From Treponema phagedenis (GTDB taxonomy: Bacteria > Spirochaetota > Spirochaetia > Treponematales > Treponemataceae), in the NCBI RefSeq assembly GCF_008153345.1, contig NZ_CP042818.1:1364001-1428000 (forward strand): a DNA stretch of 64,000 nt, in the 5' to 3' direction. This document shows positions 44,610 to 54,457 of the stretch, in pieces. The translations under genes were made by a program, and so were the position numbers. Below the pieces are notes generated by a model that did no database searches, had not been told where the DNA came from, and was given only the letters and a program-made list of their open reading frames with translations. The number at the start of each line of letters is the position of its first letter. Within the stretch, counting starts at the first letter, position 1.

Positions 44610-45908
44610 ATGAGTACGGTAGAATGTTTACAGTCGATGGAATTGGTGGCGCCTGCGGGAAATCTTGAAAAGCTTACCTATGCGTGGGAATATGGCGGCG
44701 ATGCGGCATATATCGGGTTGAAGAATTTTTCGCTGCGGGTGAAGGCGGATAATTTTTTTGATGAGGAGTATAAGGCGATACGGGCGCTGAAGGAGGCATA
44801 CGCGCGGCAGGGAAAGCCAAAAAAGCTTTTGTGCGCACTGAATATTTCGTTTCATAATAAGGAGATTGAGCATTTTTTAGCCGAGTCGGATTATTTTGCC
44901 CTGTATCCGATTGATGCGTTTATTGTGCAGGACATCGGTTTGGTGCCGATTTTGCAAAAGCGGTTTCCTCATGCGGCGCTGCATTTAAGCACGCAGGCAA
45001 ATTGTATCAATTATTCGGCGGTAAAAATGTATCATCGCATGGGCTTTTCGCGTGTTGTTGTCGGACGGGAAGCTTCGCTGCAGGATATTGCCGAAATTAA
45101 GGAGCGGGTGCCCGATATGGAGCTTGAATGTTTTGTGCACGGTGCAATGTGTATTGCCTATTCGGGGCGGTGCCTTATTTCAGCCTATCTTACCGGCAGA
45201 AGTGCAAATGCCGGCTCGTGCACGCATTCGTGCCGGTGGGAGTATCAGCTTTTGTCTTCCCGGCACAAAGAACCGGCCGCGGAATTTGCGGTGCAGGAAA
45301 AGGAGCGGCAGGGCGAGTTTTTCCCGATTGAAGAAGGCGAAAATTACACGGCAATGTTTTCTTCAAAAGATCTTTGTATGATCGATTATTTGCATGAGCT
45401 GCAAAAGGCGGGCGCCGATGCCTTAAAAATAGAGGGGAGGATGAAAAGCCTCTATTATACGGCGTTGGTAACGCGGGCATATCGAAAAAAGATTGACAGT
45501 TTAAGCGGAAAAATCACTGCGGAAGAGGCGGCACCTTTTATTGCAGAGCTGTATAATACCGCACACCGGGAATTTGCAACCGGTTTTTATTTTTCCAAAG
45601 ATGATGCGAATAAAACAACGCGCGGAGAAACCAAGGCGGATTATATGATGGCAGGCGTCATCGGCAAAAAGCTCAACACAAACGGAGCGCTGCACGAATA
45701 TGAGTTTGTCTCGATGAATAAGATTAGTGCGGGGCAGCCGCTTGAATACATCGGCCCCGACATTTGTTCCATCCCCGATACTGAATACACCTTGCTCAAC
45801 CCCGAAACCGGCGAAAAAAGAGACTGGGTATCTCACGGGCATCCCTGCATTTTGCGCACTGACAAAGTTTTGCACGAACGGTTTATTGTGCGGACAAAAA
45901 AAACCTAA
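44610..45908 (+). CDS. Peptidase U32 family protein
   Basis: About 432 residues of the U32 collagenase-like family; better-studied members act in tRNA or 23S rRNA hydroxylation (TrhP, RlhA) rather than proteolysis. The start phrase MELVAPAGNLEKLTYAWEYGGDAAYIG, the Cys-bearing motif ELECFVHGAMCIAYSGRCLIS, the following NAGSCTHSCRW and ALKIEGRMKSLYY are all characteristic. The cysteines fit the iron-sulfur or catalytic set of this family. ATG 44610 is chosen from the promoter position; the conserved part begins at Met 44635, an alternative start. Confidence 0.9.
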   Translation: MSTVECLQSMELVAPAGNLEKLTYAWEYGGDAAYIGLKNFSLRVKADNFFDEEYKAIRALKEAYARQGKPKKLLCALNISFHNKEIEHFLAESDYFALYPIDAFIVQDIGLVPILQKRFPHAALHLSTQANCINYSAVKMYHRMGFSRVVVGREASLQDIAEIKERVPDMELECFVHGAMCIAYSGRCLISAYLTGRSANAGSCTHSCRWEYQLLSSRHKEPAAEFAVQEKERQGEFFPIEEGENYTAMFSSKDLCMIDYLHELQKAGADALKIEGRMKSLYYTALVTRAYRKKIDSLSGKITAEEAAPFIAELYNTAHREFATGFYFSKDDANKTTRGETKADYMMAGVIGKKLNTNGALHEYEFVSMNKISAGQPLEYIGPDICSIPDTEYTLLNPETGEKRDWVSHGHPCILRTDKVLHERFIVRTKKT

Positions 45909-46037
45909 ACCGGCTGGAAAGTACGGCCGTAATTTACGGACACACGCCCTAACCGATAATACAGGTTATACGCTTTCAAAGTATCGCCACTATCGGTTTG
46001 CCACATTCCTCATTACCACAAAACAACGGTTAAAAAC

Positions 46038-46600
46038 TACGCGAACGCTTTTTGATAACCCGATTATTTTTTTAATGCAAGTTTTATAAAAAAGAGCAAC
46101 GGTTTGGTTTTGACGTCCATGTCAAAACCAAACCTATGAGTTTGAAAACTCCTATTATACAAATGTGGTAGTTTCCAAACTCAATTCTGTTTGGAACCAC
46201 CGCCATCCGTGGCGGTTCTGATTTTGCCGTCCTTGTCAAAAACTAAACCGTCTGCGTGGAACCACGGGCGTCCGTGCCCGTTCTGAAATTTACATTCCTC
46301 CGGTGCAGAGTACAGGATCGCGGCGGAGCATAAGCGAAAAAAGCCTTGCGCCAGCAGCAAGGGCGAAGTGTTGAAATTCTGGCTTTCACTTCGCCTCCGA
46401 GTTTAAAAGCTTCAATTCTACAAAATAGTGTTGATGCTTTTAAACATCGTGTGGACGGCAGGTCTAAGGGCTGCCCAAGCCCTTAATGCGAAGCATAAAC
46501 AAAAAAATCTTACAAAACCTCCAACCGCTGGTGCGCAGCACACCAAAGCGGGGTACAGGGGCAGCCGCCCCTTGTTCATTCGTAAGTCCTGTTAAACTAT
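46038..46600 (+). repeat. MITE mosaic, copy 11
   Basis: Left terminus resembles CTACGCGAACGCTTTTTGAT. Contains TTTATAAAAAAGAGCAACGG, the hairpin GTTTTGACgtccatGTCAAAAC, GAGTTTGAAAACT...AGTTTCCAAACTC, ACCGCCatccgtGGCGGT and CACGGGCgtccgtGCCCG, GGCGAAGTG...CACTTCGCC and GATGCTTTTAAACATC. Bases 46094-46249 are the exact inverse of 41702-41857. The tail (46450-46590) has a GC-richer stretch with GGTGCGCAGCACACC and GGGGCAGCCGCCCC. No gene. Confidence 0.7.
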
Positions 46601-46609
46601 ATTCTTCCC

Positions 46610-46638
46610 TTGACATATTTTTAAATTCATTGTATATA
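46610..46638 (+). promoter_or_regulatory. Promoter of the iron alcohol dehydrogenase
   Basis: TTGACA (46610-46615), 17-base spacer, TATATA (46633-46638), with GGAG before the ATG at 46674. Confidence 0.7.
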
Positions 46639-46673
46639 TATAGATATAATTTTATTATGTAGGAGTGTAAATT

Positions 46674-47828
46674 ATGAGTATTATGAATTTTTCAGTGCCG
46701 AGAGAAATTATTTACGGCGAAAATGCTTTGGATCACTTAGCAAAGCTTAAAGGTAAAAAAGCTGCAATTGTAACCGGCGGAAGCTCAATGAAACGATTCG
46801 GATTTCTTGATAAAAGCGCTGCCTTGCTTAAAAAGGCGGGAATTGAATCAATTATTATTGACGGGGTAGAGCCGAATCCATCTGTTAAAACCGTTATTGA
46901 AGGCGGTAAGAAGATGGCTGAATTTGAACCTGATTGGATTGTGGCTATAGGAGGAGGTTCCGCCTTGGATGCCGCAAAAGTAATGTGGTGTTTCTACGAG
47001 CATCCTGCAATTGATTTTACCGATATTATCACTCCCGGTTCAATGCCGAGCCTTCGAAATAAGGCAAAGCTTATCTGTATTCCTTCGACAAGCGGTACGG
47101 CAAGTGAAATTACGGCATTTTCCGTTATTACCGATACGGAAAATCATATTAAATACCCGATTGTGGCAGCCGATATGGTACCCGATATTGCAATCTTGGA
47201 TCCTGCACTGCCTGCCTGCATGCCGCCCCATATAACGGCAAACACCGGCATGGACGTTTTTGCACATGCGATTGAAGCCTTTGCATCAACAGCGGCAACC
47301 TCTTTTACCGATCCCTATGCGATTGAAGCATTACGGCTGGTAATTAAATATTTACCGCGTGCCTATGCTGATGGTAAAGATATGGAAGCACGTACGCATA
47401 TGCACAATGCTTCAACATTGGCAGGCATGGCTTTTACAAATGCTTCACTCGGTTTAGTGCATTCGCTTGCACACAAAATTGGCGGAGAGTTCGGGGTTAC
47501 GCACGGACTTGCAAATGCAATCTTGATGCCCTATATCATTGATTTTAATCGAAAGTATTCTTCAAAGTACGAGTTAGCGGAAAAAAGACTGGGAGTAGCG
47601 GATATTGCCGAACAGGTACGCGAACTTAATAAAAAACTTGATATCCCGCTTACCTTTAAAGATTGTACCGAAGTTGATTTTAACGAGGCAAAATTCAAAA
47701 AAGTTTTGGATCGAATGAGTGAAAACGCGCATGGAGATCCTTGTACGCTCACAAATCCGGGAAACCCGACGGTAGCCGATGTAAAAATGATTTACGAAGC
47801 AGCCTATTACGGTAAAAAAATTAGCTAA
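46674..47828 (+). CDS. Iron-containing alcohol dehydrogenase
   Basis: 384-residue group III (Fe-dependent) alcohol dehydrogenase, resembling butanol dehydrogenases. NAD(P) binding: AIVTGGSSMKRFG and the conserved IVAIGGGSALDAAKVMW. Metal ligands lie in TANTGMDVFAHAIEAF (Asp and His) and LVHSLAHKIGGEFGVTHGLANA (two His). Likely reduces aldehydes to alcohols in fermentation; substrate is unknown. GGAG precedes the ATG by 8 bases; a strong terminator follows. Confidence 0.92.
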   Translation: MSIMNFSVPREIIYGENALDHLAKLKGKKAAIVTGGSSMKRFGFLDKSAALLKKAGIESIIIDGVEPNPSVKTVIEGGKKMAEFEPDWIVAIGGGSALDAAKVMWCFYEHPAIDFTDIITPGSMPSLRNKAKLICIPSTSGTASEITAFSVITDTENHIKYPIVAADMVPDIAILDPALPACMPPHITANTGMDVFAHAIEAFASTAATSFTDPYAIEALRLVIKYLPRAYADGKDMEARTHMHNASTLAGMAFTNASLGLVHSLAHKIGGEFGVTHGLANAILMPYIIDFNRKYSSKYELAEKRLGVADIAEQVRELNKKLDIPLTFKDCTEVDFNEAKFKKVLDRMSENAHGDPCTLTNPGNPTVADVKMIYEAAYYGKKIS

Positions 47829-47837
47829 AGATTAAAA

Positions 47838-47876
47838 AACAGCCTCGACCGTTATACGTCGAGGCTGTTTTTATTT
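47838..47876 (+). terminator. Strong terminator after the alcohol dehydrogenase
   Basis: AACAGCCTCGAC (47838-47849) pairs perfectly with GTCGAGGCTGTT (47858-47869) and is followed by T-rich sequence. Confidence 0.9.
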
Positions 47877-47892
47877 TGAAATCGATTAAACC

Positions 47893-48083
47893 ACTATAAC
47901 GTTTTTTTAATAAGTCGATTCGTTTTTTAATACATCTTATCCAACACGTAAAAAATTTTATAAAAAAGAGTTCGACACGGCGCAACGGCGAGCAATTTAC
48001 CATTAGAATGCTTAAATCCACAGTCCCTTATTGTTGATACTCCAATTTTTATAACAGGAAGTTAATTACAAAACGCCACACTA
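47893..48083 (+). repeat. Compact IS630-type MITE, copy 12
   Basis: About 190 bases: begins ACTATAACGTTTTTTTAATA, ends AATTACAAAACGCCACACTA. Inside are CGATTCGTTTTTTAATACAT, TTTATAAAAAAGAGTTCGAC, ACGGCGCAACGGCGAGCAAT and TTTTTATAACAGGAAGTTAA. This copy has no extra hairpin modules, so it may approximate the basic unit. Confidence 0.85.
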
Positions 48084-48101
48084 CGGCATGGCAGTTTCTT
48101 T

Positions 48102-50152
48102 TTAAACTTTAAACTTATCAACGGCAATATTTAATTTTTCAATACTCTGCTTGTTTTTTTCAGACATGGTGTTTACATCTTCCGCAAGCGTTTGGATTCT
48201 CAGCGTTCTATCCATCATATGATTGGCGTTATTGTGCACATTTTGTGATGATGCTGCTAAATCATTCATTTGTTGTAAAATCTCGGAATTTCCGGCTAAA
48301 ATCTGTTCTGTTTGATTGCTCACCGCTTCCGCAGATTCGTTAATATTTTTTATCAGATCAAGCACATACTCTCCATGAGCGGTTTGATTATTCAGTAATG
48401 CCAACGCCGAAGATGTTTTTGTTTTTATTCCGTCAATGGTTTTTACAATTTCGATTATCCATTTTCCAAGTTCTTCGGAAGCAACATCAACATCGGTAAT
48501 TGAATTTTTTAAATCCATAAGCACATGCGTAATACTTTTTGCCTGCTCTGAAGAGTTTTCCGCAAGTTTTCGTATCTCTTCCGCAACAACGGCAAATCCT
48601 TTGCCGGAATCTCCTGCATGAGCAGCCTCAATTGCCGCATTCATTGCAAGCAGGTTTGTTTGTTCCGCAATTCCTTCAATAACATTGCTTGCTTCCAACA
48701 AGCCCTCAGACTGATTGATGATCGTTTTTATAAACTGTGCGGTGATAGCATTTTTTTCTCTAACTTCAACCGAAACAGAGTTTAACCCGGCAACAAGACC
48801 GGCATTCTCTTGAAAAATTTGCTCCAATTCTTTTACACTTACAACCATGTTTTCTACCGACCTTGATGAAGCAAAAATATTTTCCGATTGATTTTTCGTA
48901 TTGTCTCCTAAACGTTCCAAGCTTTTTGATGCATGCAAAATAGTTGCCTGAGCTTCTTCTATGCCGGCAGTTTGATTGACAATTTGATTTTTTACATCGC
49001 TGATACTTCCACCGATTTGATTTAGCGCGAGACTGGTTTCTTCAATGTTTTTAATAAAGAATCTCCGATGCTCTGTAATTCTATTGTCTCACCTTTTACC
49101 GACTTAAATGAATCCCTAACCGCATCAAGTGTTTTATTAAAAAAGTTTGCCATTATTCCGACTTCGTCATTGTCTGACTGTATTCGTTTTGTAAAATTAC
49201 CGTTCGAAAGGTCTTCTAAAAGACTGTATATTATGTTAAATTTTTTAAACAGGGCGCCTATCAAAAAATTTCCGGAAATCAGGATAATAATAAAAAATAC
49301 TGCAATAAGAATCACTGGAGTTTTTAACAGCTCCCAAGCAGTAGGCACAAAATCATCGAGCCGCGATATAAGTACTATTCGATAGGGAAGCCGGTCAAGT
49401 TTTTGCATACTTAAAATCATTTTATGCCCATCGGTATCGGTATAGGATTCAATGTGATTAAATCCCTCGACCGTAGATCGATGTGCGCCTAAAACAATGT
49501 CGGATAGTTTTTTCTCAACATCATCTCTGTTTGAAGAAGAGATGATTTTATCATTGGCATCAATTAAATACAGAGAAGAATGGGGGCTTGGGTTTGCTTT
49601 TTTCAAACCTTCAACCGCATTTGTTAAACTTATTCCTACTCCGGCAATCCCTATAACCTTACCGTTATTAAGAACCTTTATATCAAAATAAAAATTTGTA
49701 GTATCCAAGGTTTTTTCATAATTTAAATTAAGCTGCTCCCGGTTAGGATCGGCTAAATTTTCAAGCACCCAATCATCATTCGGGTCAACTCAGGGATTTA
49801 ACGTTTCAAATATAACTTCTCCGTTTGAAATCGTATAATAATGGTTGGTCAGCATATTTGCAGCAAAGCTTGTGAAAAAGCCTTCTCTGGATGCGAGTTG
49901 TTTCATTGTTGTTTTAATTTCATCCCCTAAAACACCATCTTGTTCATGGGTCAAAAACCAAGCGGCTAAATCGGGATCGTCTGCAAAATAGTATGATAAT
50001 TCCAATCCACGCATGATATCTGTTTTTAAATCGGAGACAGAAGATGCCAAAATAAATGGAAGCAGAAAATCAAAAAAAGGCTTGATGTATAAGACATTTT
50101 TTAAAAACACCGTATGAAACTTATTATAAAGTCTTTTTATAAACTTGTCCAC
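48102..50152 (-). pseudogene. Methyl-accepting chemotaxis protein, inactivated
   Basis: The pieces read together as one receptor of about 680 residues: N-terminal membrane/Cache region (50152-49790), rest of the Cache domain with LDTTNFYFDIKVLNNGKVIGIAG, a second membrane helix (about 49340-49270) and HAMP (49768-49022), then the signalling domain with the hairpin tip GIAEQTNLLAMNAAIEAAHAGDSGKGFAVVAEEIRKLAE (48938-48102), quoted here to identify it; key residues E-Q-T-N and A-A-I-E-A-A. An in-frame TGA (at 49790) follows ETLNP and the same frame resumes at once with VDPNDDW. A frameshift near 49040-49060 separates HAMP from the signalling domain. Two lesions make function unlikely. Confidence 0.88.
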
Positions 50153-50210
50153 TTAAAAATAAAAATGTCGGTCAGTATCTTGAAAAGGAATTTTTGAGAA
50201 GTAGAGTTAT

Positions 50211-51386
50211 TTACCATTTAAGCTGTGCAATTGCTTCTCGCGCGGCTTTTTTTATTGAATCGGGATAATTCAAATAACTGACATACAGTAAATAATCAAA
50301 AGAATCTTTATTCCCAAGCTCCCCGAGTGCTTGAATCAGGGTGAGTATGAGATTTTCATCATAGGTTTTTGTTTTTTCCGTTTCGGAATTTAACATGCCT
50401 AAAAAGATTGAAAGGGCTTGTACCGATTCCGTTGTTCCCATTGCTCCCATACACCGTATTACCGGAATAAGTTCCGAACCGGAAAGGGCACCTGCTTTAT
50501 ACTCTGCTTGAGCGGTATAAAAATAATGCACGACAGCGGGGCTTGCACCGCTCCAGCGTAAATCTTGTAATACAGTTAAGCTTTCATTGATGAGTTTTTT
50601 GCTCAGCGCGGGAGCGATGTTTTTTTGCTTTAAACCGGTTGCAAGTGCTTTTTCAGCAATTTTTCCGATTTTTTTAGCATCGGTTGAAGGGGTCTCTTTT
50701 ACCAAGGAGAAGGCATTGTAAACTTTTTGCAGATTTTTATCTTCCATTTCGGCGAGAATGTCGGTGAAAAACAAAGAAAGATTATCTGACACAGCTTTTT
50801 TTGCAGCCGTAATGATGGATGGATCAATCGGGCTGCAAACTGTTTCAAATAGCGGTTTAAACGTTTTTTTGTCTTTTAAGTTACCGAGTGTTGCAGCGGC
50901 AGCCTCCAAAAGTTTTGGGTCAATTTTTTTTCCGGTAAGAGATTCCGTTAGTTTTTTCTCATACCATGAAATTAGAAAAGCAGTAAATTCCGGATTCGAT
51001 TTTTTTGCAGAAGAAAGCGCGGTAATACATGCAATGCCCAGAGCACCGTCATCGGCAAGCAAAAGCAACCGTTGAATTGAATCAAGGGATTCGGCATCTT
51101 GTAATTCACCGAGTTTTGTTACTGTAAGAACAGCCATTTCCAAAAACTGTCTGTCATCTAAGAGTATCGAATAAGCGGATTCGGTAAAATCCAGGGCGGT
51201 TCTAAAAAGCGGCAACATGGTTTTTTCCGAATTTTTTACGGCATCGCTAAGTATGTCGATCTTTGTACTGATATTTGCACGCAGAAAATTTCGCTGATAT
51301 GAGAGTACGAGCGGATCTGTTTGTGAAAAAAGCAAAAGCTGAGTTTGCAAAAATACATACATAAGTAGTGTTAATCTTTTTTTCAT
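50211..51386 (-). CDS. Secreted HEAT-repeat protein
   Basis: About 391 residues. The signal peptide MKKRLTLLMYVFLQTQLLLF is followed by S-Q. The rest is all-helical with HEAT-like repeats: LLADDGALGIACITALSSAK, AAATLGNLKDKKTFKPLFE, MGAMGTTESVQALSIFL and ALGELGNKDSFDYLLYVSYL. HEAT solenoids are protein-binding scaffolds; the partner is unknown. I choose Met 51386 because the signal peptide starts there and GAAGAG lies just upstream; an earlier in-frame start adds 14 polar residues. Confidence 0.75.
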   Translation of the reverse strand: MKKRLTLLMYVFLQTQLLLFSQTDPLVLSYQRNFLRANISTKIDILSDAVKNSEKTMLPLFRTALDFTESAYSILLDDRQFLEMAVLTVTKLGELQDAESLDSIQRLLLLADDGALGIACITALSSAKKSNPEFTAFLISWYEKKLTESLTGKKIDPKLLEAAAATLGNLKDKKTFKPLFETVCSPIDPSIITAAKKAVSDNLSLFFTDILAEMEDKNLQKVYNAFSLVKETPSTDAKKIGKIAEKALATGLKQKNIAPALSKKLINESLTVLQDLRWSGASPAVVHYFYTAQAEYKAGALSGSELIPVIRCMGAMGTTESVQALSIFLGMLNSETEKTKTYDENLILTLIQALGELGNKDSFDYLLYVSYLNYPDSIKKAAREAIAQLKW

Positions 51387-51640
51387 AATTCTCTTCTCTA
51401 TTTTCATCTCTTTTTCAAATAAGCACAATATAACAGGTTTTAAAGCATTTGCTGCTTACCTGAAAAAAAGCATATCATTAAGCAACCGAAATTACAAGTA
51501 TGAAAGAAATCTCTCATGATTGAATTAAACTCTTTTATGGTTAAAAGAGTTTTGTAAGAAAGAGAGTCTATGCTTTTTATTTTTAAGGAAATCTATTTTG
51601 CAAAATGCTGAATGATGCTAACGGAAAAAGAAACAAGCTT

Positions 51641-52333
51641 TTACAAGCCGTTTGTACGGGTAAAAAACAGCTCGCGAATTACATGGTCTTTTTTCAGCCC
51701 CTTTAACTCAAATTTTGTTTTTGGGCGCCAGCTTTGAGAAGGGGCAAAGCCTTCATATTTTGATGTAAGTCCGGCTGTGGCGGAAAGTTCTGCGTAGGCA
51801 TCATGTGCATAATGCTCCCAATCGGTAACAGCATAAATATAGCCTCCATCCCGCAATCGGGAAACAAATAAGTCTGTGTTTGGGCGGTGTAATAATCTGC
51901 GTTTATGGTGTTTTTTCTTTTGCCACGGATCGGGAAAAAATATATGAAATCCCGCAAGAGATTTTTCGTCAATCATTGTTTGCAATACTTGTATTGCGTC
52001 ATACTCAATAATGCGTATGTTGGAGAGATTTCGTTTCTCAATTTCTCCTAAAAGTTTACCGACGCCTGGTTTGTACACCTCAACTCCGAGATAATTAGTG
52101 CCGGGATTTTTTTCAGCGATTTCCGCAGTTGCAAGTCCCATTCCGAATCCTATCTCCATTATAACCGGTTGGGAATTTCCAAAAATATGTTCAAATTGTA
52201 TGGGCTCATTTTGATAAGGAATGCACCATCTCTTTGAGAAAACAGCATAATCACGCTTTTGGCCGTCAGTCATTCTGCCGGCTCGCAATACGAAAGTTAA
52301 AATAGGGCGATTTTTTAATTCTACGATATCCAT
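51641..52333 (-). CDS. trmB: tRNA (guanine-N7-)-methyltransferase
   Basis: 230-residue SAM-dependent enzyme making m7G46 in tRNA. SAM-binding motif is [19 protein letters not shown] near residue 55; the catalytic/tRNA-binding motif [21 protein letters not shown] near 128 is the TrmB signature. Length is typical. It begins 24 bases after the lipoprotein gene on the same strand, without a clear Shine-Dalgarno. Confidence 0.95.
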   Translation of the reverse strand: MDIVELKNRPILTFVLRAGRMTDGQKRDYAVFSKRWCIPYQNEPIQFEHIFGNSQPVIMEIGFGMGLATAEIAEKNPGTNYLGVEVYKPGVGKLLGEIEKRNLSNIRIIEYDAIQVLQTMIDEKSLAGFHIFFPDPWQKKKHHKRRLLHRPNTDLFVSRLRDGGYIYAVTDWEHYAHDAYAELSATAGLTSKYEGFAPSQSWRPKTKFELKGLKKDHVIRELFFTRTNGL

Positions 52334-52357
52334 GTAGCAATAACACTCAAAGTATCG

Positions 52358-53062
52358 TTATGGATACAACGTTTGCGGAGGGGAAATAAACGCTATAGTT
52401 CTATTCTCGTTTTCTATCAAACATTGCACATATCGTGAGTCCGAATAGAGTTTTTTTGCCTCTTGGATGTCTCCTGTATTATCACCTTTTTGTATAAGAG
52501 ACAGAGATTGGACTGCAAGCGGTTGTCGGTCGGCGCCAAGGAAAATAAGCGAGGCGGTAAGAAAATTACTGCCTTCGTCTTTTAATGTAAGTTTCCAAAG
52601 ATTATCTTGTAGAGAAAATGAAAACGGCGCAGTAAGTATATCGGGCGCTTTTACCAGAGAGCAGTCAATTTTTGCCGTTTCTCCGGCAAGGTCTTCAATC
52701 GTTATTGTATACATGCCTTCGGGAAATCTTTGCCCGGGATATACGAATTTATTTGAACCGGTCCAGAGTTCCGTGTCATTATTTGCGGAAGATAGAAAAA
52801 AAGATGAATTTTCTCTGTCTGCCGTCCATATAAAATCACTGGTATTTTCTTTTATTTTCATGGAGGCATAATCATTTCTGCCATTTTTATCAGTGTATAA
52901 AACAAATACCGAAAGTCGCTCCCGCAAGTTTTCGTTTGAATCAATAATATACAGGCGTTTAACCTCAGTAGTAATAATACGGGGGGCATCAAAAGAGCAG
53001 GCAGAGAAGAGGAATATTGAAATAACAAGCAAAAATATTTGAAAAAAGCGCTTTTTTTTCAT
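52358..53062 (-). CDS. Lipoprotein of unknown function
   Basis: 234 residues. The signal is KKKRFFQIFLLVISIFLFSAC with the lipobox FSAC (Cys22). The mature part is beta-rich and mostly polar, with no recognised domain (for example MYTITIEDLAGETAKIDCSL). It starts two bases after the stop of the upstream 53065-54234 gene, so the two are co-translated. Typical of spirochaete-specific lipoproteins of unknown role. Confidence 0.7.
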   Translation of the reverse strand: MKKKRFFQIFLLVISIFLFSACSFDAPRIITTEVKRLYIIDSNENLRERLSVFVLYTDKNGRNDYASMKIKENTSDFIWTADRENSSFFLSSANNDTELWTGSNKFVYPGQRFPEGMYTITIEDLAGETAKIDCSLVKAPDILTAPFSFSLQDNLWKLTLKDEGSNFLTASLIFLGADRQPLAVQSLSLIQKGDNTGDIQEAKKLYSDSRYVQCLIENENRTIAFISPPQTLYP

Positions 53063-53064
53063 GG

Positions 53065-54234
53065 TTAAAACATAAAAGATAGATTTATAACGGTAAGATC
53101 CGAATTTTCGAATCTATTGGCACTTGATTCAAAACGGACATTAACCTTTTCGCATGCTTCGCTCAAATAAGAGATATAATACATACCAAGATTGCTGTCC
53201 TGCTGTCCTTCGGGCAAATCACGGTAAAAATCAATTAAAGAATTTTTATTCACATCCGTATTTTTTATATCATTTAAATTATTTTTAACCGCTTCCGATT
53301 GCTCATTTTTACTGTAAAGCGTTACCTGCAACTTGCCTTGTGTCCCGATTGATGTTGTACTGCCGCCGCCAAGTTTCCAAGAAACAAAGACCAATTCCTG
53401 ATTTCTTTCAAGTTCGGCAACTAATCTCCGTCTGATATTCGGATCAAAAAGCGCTTCCTGTCCATCCGTCAGGTCAGGATATAGTTTTTTTGCTTCTTTA
53501 CGAAGATTCATGTTTTCGGCGCTGAGGATTAACTCCATAAGCATTAAGGATATATATTCCGCAATACGGGTTTTGTCCATATATTCCGCTAAACTGCTTC
53601 GTATTGTTTTAAGGAGGGTTTCAAAATCTGCTGAAGATTTGAATTTTGTAATAATGAACCAGGTAAAGGGGCGCAGATTATTAAGGAATTTTTCCCCTAA
53701 GAAAAATTGAATGTTTTTTTCTTCAGGGCGTAATTGATCGTTTTTATTGATAAAGGAATACATCGGCGTAAGAATTTCCTGTTTTGAGTCATAAATAAGC
53801 TGTTCGTTTTTTTTCAGTATATTCGCTAGGAATCTTTCGTTAATATGGGTTTTTTCATCAATAATACTTGCAGGATTTACCCGATTCCAGCGCTTTATAA
53901 CCGGAGAATTAAGAATTTGTTTAAAAATAAAATCATCATACTGACGATACAATACGGAAAAAACAATGAGCTTGGAAAGATCCATAATTTCTTGCCGGGA
54001 TGAAACAAATTCGGATTTAGAAATTTCTATTTTTGAAATATAGTCTGCCAAAAGCAATCGTTGGATAGTTTCAGGCATAAATTTTTCTAAAGAAATTCCG
54101 TATTCTTCGACATTGCCTGCAAGCTTAAATCGCAAGAGTTTTTTGTTTCTTTTAATAAAAAAAGTTGTCCCCTCATCAGTTAAGATAAGCTTAAGGGGGA
54201 GTTCAAGCATTTGTTTTCTTTCTCCTGCTATCAT
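53065..54234 (-). CDS. Cytoplasmic protein of unknown function
   Basis: Up to 389 residues, no signal peptide or membrane segment, no recognised family. It has a beta-rich start (LELPLKLILTDEGTTFFIKR) and a long helical, charged middle. The segment FVSWKLGGGSTTSIGTQGKLQVTLY near residue 290 and the ending IRF/ESSANRFENSDLTVINL give it a faint resemblance to GHKL ATPase-like output domains, but I cannot support that. Met 54234 has AAGGA upstream; Met 54210 with AGGAGA is an alternative. Tightly coupled to the lipoprotein gene downstream. Confidence 0.6.
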   Translation of the reverse strand: MIAGERKQMLELPLKLILTDEGTTFFIKRNKKLLRFKLAGNVEEYGISLEKFMPETIQRLLLADYISKIEISKSEFVSSRQEIMDLSKLIVFSVLYRQYDDFIFKQILNSPVIKRWNRVNPASIIDEKTHINERFLANILKKNEQLIYDSKQEILTPMYSFINKNDQLRPEEKNIQFFLGEKFLNNLRPFTWFIITKFKSSADFETLLKTIRSSLAEYMDKTRIAEYISLMLMELILSAENMNLRKEAKKLYPDLTDGQEALFDPNIRRRLVAELERNQELVFVSWKLGGGSTTSIGTQGKLQVTLYSKNEQSEAVKNNLNDIKNTDVNKNSLIDFYRDLPEGQQDSNLGMYYISYLSEACEKVNVRFESSANRFENSDLTVINLSFMF

Positions 54235-54457
54235 TTTTTGTTCCTTCTTTGAATATAGTAGTCTTGGTTTATCGAACCCTTAAAGCTTTAATTTTTACAC
54301 TCTTTTTAAAGACGCTAAGGGTCTTGACAGCACTAAAGTCTATTACACGGTTTTCAGCTGCACAATATACTTGCGTTGATCCTGTAAAAGTCCATTTTTT
54401 TCAGTTTAAACTTTATGCTCATATAATTATGAATGAGTTTTGAAAATTTAACAAGTA

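Noticed and set aside
49780..49800. TGA as selenocysteine in the chemoreceptor
   Set aside because: The position is in a Cache loop with no expected Cys, no SECIS-like hairpin stands out, and a second frameshift exists in the same gene.
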